From assembly GCA_040217175.1 (NCBI GenBank), contig JAVJNT010000002.1, forward strand, positions 1,558,001 through 1,622,000: DNA of 64,000 nucleotides. The letters are read 5' to 3'. Origin of the DNA: Phycisphaerales bacterium (GTDB lineage: Bacteria; Planctomycetota; Phycisphaerae; Phycisphaerales; UBA1924). Both the position numbers and the translations under genes were made by a program. Shown piece after piece: positions 1 through 9,228 of this stretch. Within the stretch, counting starts at the first letter, position 1, and each line of letters begins with the position of its first letter. The notes beneath the pieces are model-generated. The model was not told where the DNA came from, ran no database searches, and saw only the letters and a list, made by a program, of their open reading frames with translations.

Positions 1-1
1 C

Positions 2-256
2 GTGTCGGCCATCGTCGGCGGCGTCGGCTTCCTCGGAGCCGGGGCGATCATCCAGTCTGGCGGCAAGGTGCACGGCCTGACCACCGCCGCGGGGCTGTGG
101 GCGATCGCCGCCGCCGGAGCGGCGGCGGGCCTGGCTCTCGTGCCGATCGCCATGACGATCGCGCTGCTGTGCCTGCTCGTCTTGCTCGCCCAGGCGGTCG
201 ACAAGGCCGTCCAGGGCGTTGCCGACGAGGACGCGGACGATCCCAAAGACGAGTGA
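2..256 (+). CDS. MgtC/SapB-family membrane protein, C-terminal part
   Basis: The reading frame is open from the window edge, so the true start lies upstream. The visible 84 residues begin with the family signature (G-x-G-F-L-G-A-G-A-I-I followed by G-L-T-T-A-A-x-L-W) and continue through two hydrophobic helices into an acidic tail (DEDADDPKDE). MgtC/SapB proteins are inner-membrane proteins linked to magnesium limitation and ATPase regulation. The N-terminal half is missing, so nothing can be said about its operon. Confidence 0.8.
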   Translation: MSAIVGGVGFLGAGAIIQSGGKVHGLTTAAGLWAIAAAGAAAGLALVPIAMTIALLCLLVLLAQAVDKAVQGVADEDADDPKDE

Positions 257-301
257 TTCGCCGTCGCGAGACGAAATCGGCGTCACGTTTCGACGCTCCA
301 G

Positions 302-310
302 TGGTACATT
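302..310 (+). promoter_or_regulatory. Extended -10 promoter element for the first metzincin gene
   Basis: TGGTACATT at 302-310 reads as an extended -10 (TG-n-TACATT), 4/6 to TATAAT, placed 41 bases before the ATG at 352. No good -35 is visible at 16-18 bp. The identical nine bases occur before the FG-GAP gene at 59019, and a close relative (TGGTATAAC) occurs before the one at 53783. Confidence 0.4.
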
Positions 311-351
311 GGAGATGGCGGGCGACCAACGGCTCGCAGGGGAGGCACGCC

Positions 352-3114
352 ATGTGGCATCGAATCGTGGCCGTTCTCGCGGCCACCGGCGTTGGTCTGC
401 TAGGCTCGGCGAACGGCCAGAACCTCTCCGAACCGAGCGAGGGCCTGCACGAAGGTCCGCTCGTGGTCACGCTCGACGCAGACCGGCCCGACCGCCTGCC
501 GCTTCCCGGCGGCTCGGTGGTCCGGCTCGACCTCGAGCCCTTCGCCCTGTGCGGGCCCGACGCTCGCATCGTCATCGCCGATGGAGCAGGCGAGCACGAG
601 GCGGGCTTCGACCCCACCGCGATCTCCTTCTGGCGCGGCGTGGTCGAGGGCTACCCCGGCTCGCACGTGTTCCTGTCGATCGCCGAGGGCTCGACCATCG
701 GCCGCATCGAACTCGGCGCGGGCCGGCCGACGTACGCCATCAGCTCGAGAGGCGGCGACCCCGAGGCCGGTGGCGTCGAGCTTGGGGCGGGCGAGGTGGT
801 CGTGTTCCGAGCTCGTGGCAGCCTCGCCGAGGGACGCGCTCCCCTCGCGTGCGGCGTCGGGATCATGCCGATCGGGCCATCAATGCGAGAAGAGTCAAGA
901 AGCGGCAACGGACCCGGCTCGACGCTTGGCACGCCGTTCGGCCCGGCGATCAACGGCCTTCGGATGGCAAGGCTCGCGGTCGATGCCGACTACGCGATGT
1001 TCGAACTGTTCGAAGACGAGCGTGCGGCGTTGACCTACTTGGTCCAGATGTACGGCGCCGCCAGCGACGTATTCATCCGCGACGCCTCCGTCCGCATCGA
1101 TCTCGTGTTCCTGCGCGTGTGGACCACGCCCGACAACCCCTATTCCGGCGGCGTCGGGCGGCCAGCGATTCCAAGCGGCATCGAACACGACGTGTCGCAA
1201 CTGATGTCCGGAAGAAAGGATGCTCCGTACGGCGGGCTTGCCTACGGCATCTGCGCGACCGCTTCCTGGGTTGGCTACGGCATCGGCAGGTTTCCCGATC
1301 CCACGAAGCCCAGCGTGTTCAACCACGACATCAGCGTTGTCCTCCACGAATTGGGGCACAGCCTGGGCGCGCGACACACCCACGACTACGGCCTCGACGA
1401 GTGCGACAGCGTCGCCTCTCAGCCCCGCCGCGGCACGATCATGAGCTACTGCACCACGACGTTCAGCGGCGGCGCCGCGCTGAAGGACATGCACTTCCAC
1501 ACGGGCCTGCGCGAACGAATCCGCCAATGCACCGCGGCCCGGCTCCCTCTTGACTGCAACCAGAACTCCATCGACGACGCCGAAGACATCGCGTCGGGCC
1601 GCAGTACGGACGCCAACGCCAACGGCATTCCCGACGAGTGCGAAGACTGCAACGGCAACGGCGTACTCGACAGCATCGACATCGGTTCGGGCCTGAGCAT
1701 GGACGCCAACGCGAACGGCATCCCCGACGAATGCGAGCCGGACTGCAACGGCAACGGCCTGCCCGATGACCTGGACATCGCCGACGGCACCAGCCAGGAC
1801 GCCAACGCCGACGCCATTCCCGACGAGTGCCAGGCCGACTGCGACGGCAACGGCGTGTTCGACTGGGTCGACGTCTTCGACGACATGTCCCGCGATCTCG
1901 ACCGGGATGCCGTGCTTGACGAATGCCAGGACTGCGACGCCGACGGCGTGCCCGACGTCGTCGCGATCGACCACGCCCACAACACGTGGACCGCCGACCT
2001 CATGCGGAACGCCATCAGCGAGCACCACTTCCAGACGGGCGTGCTCCGTGGTTCATCGGCAGACGGCCTGCTGAGCGAACCAATGGACGTCTTGATCACG
2101 CCCGACCGCCGCGTGCTGGTCGCCAGCGGCGCCGACGCCCGCGTGGTCGAGTTCGATGTCGAAGGATCGTTCGCGCGAGATCTCGTTCCTGCTGGTTCTG
2201 GGGGCCTGGTCTATCCCACGGCGCTCATGATCGATGAGGATGGCGATCTGCTCGTCGCGGACCGCGACGGGAATGCCGTGCGTCGTTATGACGCGCAGAC
2301 CGGCGAGTCACTCGGAGATTTCGTCGCGCCGGGCACGGGCGGGCTCGAGGCGCCGTACGCCCTGACCCGAGGCCCGGACGGCAACCTGTTCGTCGGGACC
2401 GATGCCGCGGGCGTCCTCGAATTCGACGCGGTGTCGGGTGCCTTCGCCCGTCAGTTCGTGGAGCCCGGCGCCGGCGGCATCGGCGAGAGCCGCGGCGTGC
2501 TCTTTATCCCCGGCATCGAGCCCGGAACGTGGCGGTTCCTCGTGGCCGACATGGAGACCGACGCCATCATGGAGTTCGACGCGACGACGGGCGACTTCGT
2601 CGGCCAGTTCAGCGTCGGAACGTGGCGCGGGCGGCTCGCCGATCCGTGGGCCCTGCGCCTTGGCCCCGATGGCTACGTATACGCGAGCATCCATCGCGCC
2701 TCCGCGGGTTCGTCGCCGCTGCTGTTCCCGCCCGCCGTCCTCGCGTTCGACGCAACGACGGGCTCGATCTTTATCGCGCTCATCGCTGGCGTCGACGCCG
2801 ACACGACGACGCCCACCGGATTCGACTTCGTCCCCGGCGACGGCCTCGATTGCAACCTCAATCGAATCCCAGACGCCTGCGACGTCGCCGACGGCACGAG
2901 CCAGGACCGCAACCGCAACGGCGTGCCCGACGAGTGCGAAGACCTCTGCATCGCCGACTGCGACGGCGACGGAGCGCTCACAGTCTTCGACTTCCTCTGC
3001 TTCGGCGTCGCGTTCGAGGCCGGCGATCCGATCGCCGACTGCACGGGCGACGGCGTGATCGACGTGTTCGATTTCCTGTGCTTCCAGAACGCGTTCGCGA
3101 GCGGCTGCCAGTAA
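352..3114 (+). CDS. Secreted metzincin-like protease with Ca-repeat, NHL-like propeller and dockerin-type C-terminus
   Basis: A 920-residue exported protein. The start at 352 is chosen because a signal peptide follows directly (MWHRIVAVLAATGVGLLGSANGQ) and a GGGGAGG ribosome site precedes it. Residues about 332-342 carry the metzincin zinc motif HELGHSLGARH, followed by a Met-turn-like GTIMSYC, so a zinc endopeptidase is likely. From about residue 401 there are repeated D-C-N-G-N-G / D-E-C calcium-type repeats. Residues about 540-830 form a repeat domain resembling an NHL/SMP-30-type propeller (L-V-A-D-R-D-G-N-x-V-x-R-Y). The last 55 residues are a two-EF-loop dockerin-like module ending SGCQ. 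It is adjacent to a paralogue at 3147 with the same domain order. The substrate is unknown. Confidence 0.8.
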   Translation: MWHRIVAVLAATGVGLLGSANGQNLSEPSEGLHEGPLVVTLDADRPDRLPLPGGSVVRLDLEPFALCGPDARIVIADGAGEHEAGFDPTAISFWRGVVEGYPGSHVFLSIAEGSTIGRIELGAGRPTYAISSRGGDPEAGGVELGAGEVVVFRARGSLAEGRAPLACGVGIMPIGPSMREESRSGNGPGSTLGTPFGPAINGLRMARLAVDADYAMFELFEDERAALTYLVQMYGAASDVFIRDASVRIDLVFLRVWTTPDNPYSGGVGRPAIPSGIEHDVSQLMSGRKDAPYGGLAYGICATASWVGYGIGRFPDPTKPSVFNHDISVVLHELGHSLGARHTHDYGLDECDSVASQPRRGTIMSYCTTTFSGGAALKDMHFHTGLRERIRQCTAARLPLDCNQNSIDDAEDIASGRSTDANANGIPDECEDCNGNGVLDSIDIGSGLSMDANANGIPDECEPDCNGNGLPDDLDIADGTSQDANADAIPDECQADCDGNGVFDWVDVFDDMSRDLDRDAVLDECQDCDADGVPDVVAIDHAHNTWTADLMRNAISEHHFQTGVLRGSSADGLLSEPMDVLITPDRRVLVASGADARVVEFDVEGSFARDLVPAGSGGLVYPTALMIDEDGDLLVADRDGNAVRRYDAQTGESLGDFVAPGTGGLEAPYALTRGPDGNLFVGTDAAGVLEFDAVSGAFARQFVEPGAGGIGESRGVLFIPGIEPGTWRFLVADMETDAIMEFDATTGDFVGQFSVGTWRGRLADPWALRLGPDGYVYASIHRASAGSSPLLFPPAVLAFDATTGSIFIALIAGVDADTTTPTGFDFVPGDGLDCNLNRIPDACDVADGTSQDRNRNGVPDECEDLCIADCDGDGALTVFDFLCFGVAFEAGDPIADCTGDGVIDVFDFLCFQNAFASGCQ

Positions 3115-3146
3115 TCCCGCGCTTCCCAGCTCCGGAGTCATCAGAA

Positions 3147-5924
3147 ATGCCCCAGCAGGCCCGAATCCGTCCGAGTCGAATCCTGGCTGCCTTCGCGACC
3201 ACCGCGGCGGCGTGCCTGGCCCGGCCGGCATTGCAACCGGCGCTCGAGGTCGACGCGACGATCCAGAGCGGAACACGGGACCACATCCTCTCGCTCGATG
3301 CCACGCGATGGCAGGACGCCTGGGAACGGAGCCTAACGACCCGCGTGGCCGGCGTGCCGCTGGCCGACGGCGAGCGCGTCGATCTCGTGCTCGAGCCGTT
3401 CCGCATCGTTGCGCCCGGCGCCAAGATCCTGGTCGTCGATCACGCGGGCGAACGCGAGGCGAGCCTGGACGACGGGTCCATCACCTTCTGGCGGGGCCAC
3501 GTCGAAGGCCTGCACGGCTCGCACGTCTTCCTCAGCATCGCCGAAAGTTCGATCGTCGGCCGCATCGAGCTCGGCGCGGGCCGGCCGACCTACGGCATCA
3601 GCTCCAAAGGCGGCGATCCGGCCGCGGGCGGCGTCGCGCTCGGGCAGGGCCAGGCCGTGGTGTATCGGGCAAACCGCACGACGGACCGCCAGACATCGCC
3701 CGTGCTGTGCGGTACGCACGCGGGCATCCAGCCCGACGCGCCCAACACCGGCGCGTGGACGCCGTCCGTGCCCGCACCCACGGGCGGCGTCCGCCGCGCC
3801 CGGCTCGCGGTCGACAGCGACTACGAGTTCTTCGAGCTCTTCGAGAACGAGCGGGCCGCGCTCGTCTACCTGACCCAGGCCTACGCGATGGTCAGCGACC
3901 TCACCGTCCGCGACGTGGGCGTTCGGCTCGACCTGATCTACCTGCGACTCTGGACCACGCCCGACGACCCGTACGGCATCAGCGCCACGTTCCCCGACCT
4001 GTCCGACGCACCGCAGTACGACATCGGCCAGCTGATGAGCGGCTCCAAGTTCGCCAGCGCCGGCGGCGCGGCTCGCGTGTGCGCAAGGGCGTCCTGGGTC
4101 GCATACGCCACGGGCGAATTCGACGGCCCCATCACCGGCAGCGTACTGAACCAGGACGTCCGCATCGCCGCCCACGAGGTCGGGCACAACCTCGGCGCGC
4201 TCCATCCCCACAACTACGGCGTCGACCAGTGCGATGATCCGGCGACGCGTCCACGCCGCGGCACGCTGCTGAGCTACTGCTCTCAGACCTTCAGCGGTGG
4301 CACCAAGCTGACCGATCCGCACTTCCACACGCGCATCCGCGAGGTCATCGCGGGCTGCGTGCCCGACCGCCTGCCCTTCGACTGCAACGGAAACGGCATC
4401 GACGATCTACTCGACATCGACGCGGGCGCCAGCCTCGACGCGAATGCCAACGGCGTGCCTGACGAGTGTGAGGACTGCAACGCCAACGGCGTGCTCGACA
4501 GCATCGACATCGATTCGGGCACGAGCAACGACGCCAACGGCAACGGAATCCCCGACGAATGCGAGCCGGACTGCAACGGCAACGGCCTGCCCGACGACCT
4601 GGACATCGCCGCCAACAGCCTCGATCGAAACGGCGACGGCATCCCCGACGAGTGCCAGGCCGATCGCGACGGCGACGGCGTGGCCGACTGGACCAACATC
4701 TACGACGACATGGCCCGCGACATCGACCGCGACGGCGTCCTCGACGAGACGCAGGACTGCGACGGCGACGGCATCATGGACATCGACGCCATCGACCATG
4801 CCCACAACATCTGGGCCGTGTCCTCGGGCGATGCGAAGATCAAGGAGTACCACTTCGGCAGCGGCGTGCTGCGGGCCGAGAGCCGCCAGAATCGCCTCCA
4901 AGACCCCATCGACGTCCTCGTCTCGCTCGACCGCCGCGTACTGGTCACCGACGCCGGCTTCGGCGGCGTGGCCGAGTTCGACCGCGCGGGCACCTGGATG
5001 CGTTGGCTGGTCGAGCCCGGCAGCGGCGGGCTCGTCTATCCCACGGCCCTGGCCATCTCGCCCGAGGGCGACCTGCTCGTGGCCGACCGCGACGGCAACA
5101 GCGTCCTCCGCTACGACGCCGACACGGGCGCGTTTCTCGGCGTGTTTGTCGAGCCCATGTCCGGCGGCCTGATGGCGCCCTACGGCATCACCATCGGCCC
5201 CGACGACAACCTCTTCGTCAACACCGACCACGCCGGCGTCCTCGAGTTCGACGGCCGGACCGGCGCCTTCGTCCGCACCGTCGTCGAGCATGGCGCCGCC
5301 GGCCTGCACCACGGCCGAGGCATCCTGTTTATCCCAAGACCCGTCGAGTTGGGCCCGGGATGGCGCTTGCTCGTCGCGAGCGGCGAAGAGCACAACGTCC
5401 TCGAGTTCGACCCCGATACGGGCGACTTCGTCGGCGTCTTCAACGAGGGCGACTTCCGAGGCAAGCTCCGCGACCCGTGGGGCCTGCGTCAGGGCCCCGA
5501 CGGCAGCGTCTTCGTCAGCAGCGCCAACGCGCACCCTCGCCTGCCCCCGCCCGCCTCGGGCTCGCCCGGCCCGACGACCGCGGGCCTGCACCTGACCAGG
5601 CCGCACATCTTCCAGTACGACGGGCGCAGCGGCAAGCTCGTCCGCGCGTACGTCCAGGGCATCGATTCGCAGCTCGACCACCCCAAGGGCTTCGACTTCG
5701 TGCCCGGCCCGCTCGATCGAAACCTCAACGGCATCCCCGACTCGTGCGAGGCCACCTGCCCGGCCGACTGCGACGGCTCGGGCTCGATCGACCTGCTCGA
5801 CTTCCTCTGCTTCCAGAACGCCTTCGCCGCGGGCGACGCCAAGGCCGACTGCAACGGCGACGGCTCGCTGGACATCTTCGACTTCCTGTGCTTCCAGCGA
5901 GCGTTCGACATCGGCTGCCCCTAG
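3147..5924 (+). CDS. Second secreted metzincin-like protein, tandem paralogue
   Basis: A 925-residue protein with the same architecture as its upstream neighbour, 32 bp away, so a tandem duplication. The ATG at 3147 has GGAG upstream and precedes a hydrophobic N-terminus rich in Arg and Ala. The zinc motif HEVGHNLGALH begins at about residue 343. The Met-turn position reads GTLLSYC, with Leu in place of the Met seen in the neighbour. Calcium-type D-C-N repeats start at about residue 412, a propeller-like region at about 551, and the terminal dockerin-like module at about 871, ending IGCP. It is probably still a folded metzincin. Whether it is catalytically equivalent to the first copy is open. 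Confidence 0.78.
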   Translation: MPQQARIRPSRILAAFATTAAACLARPALQPALEVDATIQSGTRDHILSLDATRWQDAWERSLTTRVAGVPLADGERVDLVLEPFRIVAPGAKILVVDHAGEREASLDDGSITFWRGHVEGLHGSHVFLSIAESSIVGRIELGAGRPTYGISSKGGDPAAGGVALGQGQAVVYRANRTTDRQTSPVLCGTHAGIQPDAPNTGAWTPSVPAPTGGVRRARLAVDSDYEFFELFENERAALVYLTQAYAMVSDLTVRDVGVRLDLIYLRLWTTPDDPYGISATFPDLSDAPQYDIGQLMSGSKFASAGGAARVCARASWVAYATGEFDGPITGSVLNQDVRIAAHEVGHNLGALHPHNYGVDQCDDPATRPRRGTLLSYCSQTFSGGTKLTDPHFHTRIREVIAGCVPDRLPFDCNGNGIDDLLDIDAGASLDANANGVPDECEDCNANGVLDSIDIDSGTSNDANGNGIPDECEPDCNGNGLPDDLDIAANSLDRNGDGIPDECQADRDGDGVADWTNIYDDMARDIDRDGVLDETQDCDGDGIMDIDAIDHAHNIWAVSSGDAKIKEYHFGSGVLRAESRQNRLQDPIDVLVSLDRRVLVTDAGFGGVAEFDRAGTWMRWLVEPGSGGLVYPTALAISPEGDLLVADRDGNSVLRYDADTGAFLGVFVEPMSGGLMAPYGITIGPDDNLFVNTDHAGVLEFDGRTGAFVRTVVEHGAAGLHHGRGILFIPRPVELGPGWRLLVASGEEHNVLEFDPDTGDFVGVFNEGDFRGKLRDPWGLRQGPDGSVFVSSANAHPRLPPPASGSPGPTTAGLHLTRPHIFQYDGRSGKLVRAYVQGIDSQLDHPKGFDFVPGPLDRNLNGIPDSCEATCPADCDGSGSIDLLDFLCFQNAFAAGDAKADCNGDGSLDIFDFLCFQRAFDIGCP

Positions 5925-5952
5925 CCATCGACGCCCGCCCATACCCTCGTTC

Positions 5953-8280
5953 GTGCCCCAAGGCCTCTTCAAGGACGATTCGCCTCCGCCCACCGGCCCG
6001 TTCCTCGCCGTCGCGCTCGAGCGATCGATCGACGGCAAGACGCTGACGTACGCGCCGCCCGCCGAGAGCGCCGAGGACGCGACCGCCATGATCGGACGCG
6101 CCTGCATGGCGCCCCTCGGGCGTGGCGGCCGGGGCGGTGCGCCCACGCGCGGCGTCATCGTCGGCGTGGGTGGTGCCGAGCTGCTCGACGGCTTCGATCC
6201 CCACAAGGTCCGCCGCCTGCTCGCCGTCAGCGAGGCCAAGCTGCCCGAGGGCGTGCTCGAGCTCGGCCGCTGGATCAGCGCCTACTACGCCTGCCCCCTG
6301 GGCATGACCCTGGCCGCGATGCTGCCGGCGGCCGTGAAGAAGGCGGTTGGGCGCAAGCAGCGCACGGCCCTGCGTCCCACGGGCACCGACACCGACGCCA
6401 AGCTCCCGCCGGCAACCAGGAAGGCCCTCGAAGGCGTGCGCGAACTCGACGCCGACACATGGCCCATCGAAGAACGCGACCTCGTCCACCGCCTCGGCCT
6501 CAAGAACGCCGGGCCTATCCGCCGCCTCGTTTCGATGGGCCTGCTCGAGGAAATCACCCTCACCGATGTCGTCGCGCGCACCGACGATGCCACGCCGCTG
6601 GCGGTCGACGCCGGCCCCGCCCCCGACCCCACGCCCGAGCAGCGGGCCGTGATCGACGGCATCGACCTCGACGCCTTCGCTACCCACCTGCTCTTCGGCG
6701 TCACCGGCTCGGGCAAGACCGAGGTCTACCTCCGGCTGCTCGAGCGCGTGCTGGCGTCGGGCAAGAGCGGCATCGTGCTCGTCCCGGAGATCGCTCTCAC
6801 GCCCCAGCTCTCGTCCAGGTTCATCGCCCGCTTTGCGCCGACGCTGGGGGAGCGCGGCGTCGCGGTGCTGCACTCGGGCCAGAGCGCCGGCCAGCGCCAC
6901 CGCGCCTGGGACGCGGTATCACGGGGCATCGCCCGCGTCGTCGTCGGCCCGCGGTCGGCCCTCTTCGCGCCATTGACGAGCGTGGGCCTGATCGTCGTCG
7001 ACGAAGAGCACGCCAGCGACTACAAGCAGGACCAGGCCCCGCGCTACCACGGCCGCGACGCCGCCATCAAGCGGGCGCAGATCGAAGGCTGCCCGGTGCT
7101 GCTCGGCTCGGCAACCCCGAGCCTCGAGAGCTGGCGCAACGCCCAGCTCGGCCGCTCCACCCTCTGGCGCATGCCCACGCGCGCGCCGGGGTCGGCCGGC
7201 CTCCCGCGCGTCGAGGTCGTCGACCTGGCCGAGGAACGCAAGAAGAGCCGCGAACGCGGCGAGCGCATGGAGCTGCTCGGGCCAACCTTAGAAAGCGCCC
7301 TGCGCGACACGCTCAACGCCGGCGGCCAGGCCGTCATGCTCCTCAACCGCCGAGGCTTCGCGCGCGTGGTCGCCTGCCCCGACGCCATGTGCGGCTGGAC
7401 GCTCACGTGCGACTCGTGCTCGGCCGCCATGGTCTTCCACCGCAAGGGTGTGCTGAGCAAGAGGGGCCTGGTCCGCTGCCACCACTGCCTGGCCGAGCAG
7501 ACCCTGCCCAAGAGCTGCCCGGCCTGCGGCAAGAAGACCATCCTTCTCGGCCGCGGCACCCAGAGATTGGAGGACGAACTCGCCGAGCGGATGGGTCTGG
7601 ACGATTCCGAGATGGCCCGCATGGACGGCGACACCATGAGCCGCGCCGCCGACTACCAGCGCGTGCTCGGCCGCATCGCCGACGGCTCCATCCGCGTCCT
7701 CCTGGGCACGCAGATGATCGCCAAGGGCCTCGACTTCCCCAACATCCGCCTCGTCGGCGTGGTCGACGCCGACACGGCCCTGGGCATCGCCGACTGGCGC
7801 TGCCAGGAGCGGACGTTCCAACTCGTCAGCCAGGTCGCCGGCCGCGCCGGCCGGGGCGACAAGCCCGGACGCGTCATCGTCCAGACGCTGAGCCCCGACC
7901 TGCCCAGCATCCAGGCGGCGGCGAGCCACGACTACGAGCGGTTCGCCACGGACGAGCTCGAGGTCAGGCACCAGGCCCACCTGCCACCCTTCACCAGAGC
8001 TGCCTGGATCGTCGCGCGAGACCGCCAGTACGCCAAGGCCGAGGCCCGGGCCTTCGAGATCGCCGGCCTGCTGGCCGAGGCCTTCGAGGACCGGGCCCGG
8101 ATCGAGGGCCCCGCCCCGGCCCCGCTGGAGCGGGCCCACGACGAGTACCGCGTCGGCCTGGAGGTCTACGCCGCCAGCGCCGCCATCCTGCGGGACGGCC
8201 TGCTCAAGATCCGCGCCCAGCACGGCCTGGTCAGCGATGCCAACGTGGCCATCGACGTCGATCCGGTCAGCATCTGGTAG
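5953..8280 (+). CDS. priA: Primosomal replication-restart helicase PriA
   Basis: PriA is a 3'-to-5' superfamily 2 DNA helicase that reloads the replisome at stalled forks. The 775-residue protein has Walker A GVTGSGKT at residues 249-256, DEEH box at 350-353, motif GSATPSLES, and the Cys-rich zinc-binding insertion (paired C-x-x-C motifs including CDSC, CHHC and CPAC). The C-terminal half carries helicase motifs GTQMIAKGLDFP and QVAGRAGR. Length matches the family. The GTG start at 5953 is the first plausible codon, and no strong ribosome site is visible. It lies 28 bp after the protease gene and is co-oriented with the following murD cluster. Confidence 0.95.
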   Translation: MPQGLFKDDSPPPTGPFLAVALERSIDGKTLTYAPPAESAEDATAMIGRACMAPLGRGGRGGAPTRGVIVGVGGAELLDGFDPHKVRRLLAVSEAKLPEGVLELGRWISAYYACPLGMTLAAMLPAAVKKAVGRKQRTALRPTGTDTDAKLPPATRKALEGVRELDADTWPIEERDLVHRLGLKNAGPIRRLVSMGLLEEITLTDVVARTDDATPLAVDAGPAPDPTPEQRAVIDGIDLDAFATHLLFGVTGSGKTEVYLRLLERVLASGKSGIVLVPEIALTPQLSSRFIARFAPTLGERGVAVLHSGQSAGQRHRAWDAVSRGIARVVVGPRSALFAPLTSVGLIVVDEEHASDYKQDQAPRYHGRDAAIKRAQIEGCPVLLGSATPSLESWRNAQLGRSTLWRMPTRAPGSAGLPRVEVVDLAEERKKSRERGERMELLGPTLESALRDTLNAGGQAVMLLNRRGFARVVACPDAMCGWTLTCDSCSAAMVFHRKGVLSKRGLVRCHHCLAEQTLPKSCPACGKKTILLGRGTQRLEDELAERMGLDDSEMARMDGDTMSRAADYQRVLGRIADGSIRVLLGTQMIAKGLDFPNIRLVGVVDADTALGIADWRCQERTFQLVSQVAGRAGRGDKPGRVIVQTLSPDLPSIQAAASHDYERFATDELEVRHQAHLPPFTRAAWIVARDRQYAKAEARAFEIAGLLAEAFEDRARIEGPAPAPLERAHDEYRVGLEVYAASAAILRDGLLKIRAQHGLVSDANVAIDVDPVSIW

Positions 8281-8343
8281 CGCCGGGCAATCCTGTCGGC
8301 GAAGTCTGAATCTCTTCCAGTCCGCGCGTCGATACTCTTCCCC

Positions 8344-9228
8344 GTGATCGTTTACTTCAACGGCCAGTTTCTCCCCGCGGCCGACGCCCATATCAGCGTC
8401 TTCGACCGCGGCTTCCTCTTCGGCGACGGCGTCTACGAGGGCGTCCGCGTCTTCGAGAACACCGTGATCTGCCCCGAGCGGCACGTCACTCGCATGGCCG
8501 CCGGCCTGGCCGAGGGCCGCGTGCACTGGGACCCGCGCGAACTGCCGGGCATCTGCCTGGAGCTCTGCCGCCGCAACGAGCTGGCCGACGCGTTCATGTA
8601 CGTCCAGGTCACCCGCGGCACGCCCCCGCCCGGCGAGCCCGTGCGGGCCCGGACCATGACCACCCAGGGCGAGCCCACGGTCTTCGCCTTTTCCACGCCC
8701 CAGCCGGCCATGGACCACTACCAGAAGCCGCCGACCACCACGCTGGCCCTCGTCGAGGACCGCCGCTGGAGCCGCGGCCACCTCAAGAGCATCAGCCTGC
8801 TGGGCAACGTGCTGGCCGCCTACGACGCCCAGGCCCAGGGCGCCCAGGAAGTGGCCATGCACAAGGACGGCCTGCTCACCGAGGCCTGCGCGAGCAACAT
8901 CATCGTCTCGGTCGACGGCGGGCTGGCGACGCCCTCACTCGATAGCGCCTCGATCCTCGAGGGCGCCACGCGGGCCCGCTGCCTCGCGCTCGATCCTGGC
9001 ATCGTCGAGCGGCCCGTGGGCGTCGACGAGCTGTTGCGCGCCGACGAGGTCATGCTCGTGGGCACCACCAGCATCGTCACGAGCGCCCTCGAGATCGACG
9101 GCAAGCCCGTCGGCGACGGCACCCCCGGCCCCCGGGCCCAGCGCCTGCTCGACCTGGTGATGGACGATTGCCGGAGCCAGGTCGAAACCGCCCGACGGAC
9201 CGCCAAAGAAGCCGTCGCGGTCGGCTGA
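8344..9228 (+). CDS. Class IV PLP-dependent aminotransferase
   Basis: A 294-residue fold-type IV aminotransferase (the branched-chain, D-amino-acid aminotransferase and aminodeoxychorismate lyase family). Signatures are FDRGFLFGDGVYEGVRVF near the N-terminus, the catalytic Lys in GHLKSISLLGNVLA, and the PLP-phosphate motif EACASNIIV. The LKSxxLLGNVLA context is closest to D-alanine aminotransferases, and the adjacent murD (which adds D-Glu) would suit a D-amino-acid role. IlvE- or PabC-like activity cannot be excluded. The start is GTG. The stop overlaps the murD ATG by one base, so the two are translationally coupled. Confidence 0.85.
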   Translation: MIVYFNGQFLPAADAHISVFDRGFLFGDGVYEGVRVFENTVICPERHVTRMAAGLAEGRVHWDPRELPGICLELCRRNELADAFMYVQVTRGTPPPGEPVRARTMTTQGEPTVFAFSTPQPAMDHYQKPPTTTLALVEDRRWSRGHLKSISLLGNVLAAYDAQAQGAQEVAMHKDGLLTEACASNIIVSVDGGLATPSLDSASILEGATRARCLALDPGIVERPVGVDELLRADEVMLVGTTSIVTSALEIDGKPVGDGTPGPRAQRLLDLVMDDCRSQVETARRTAKEAVAVG

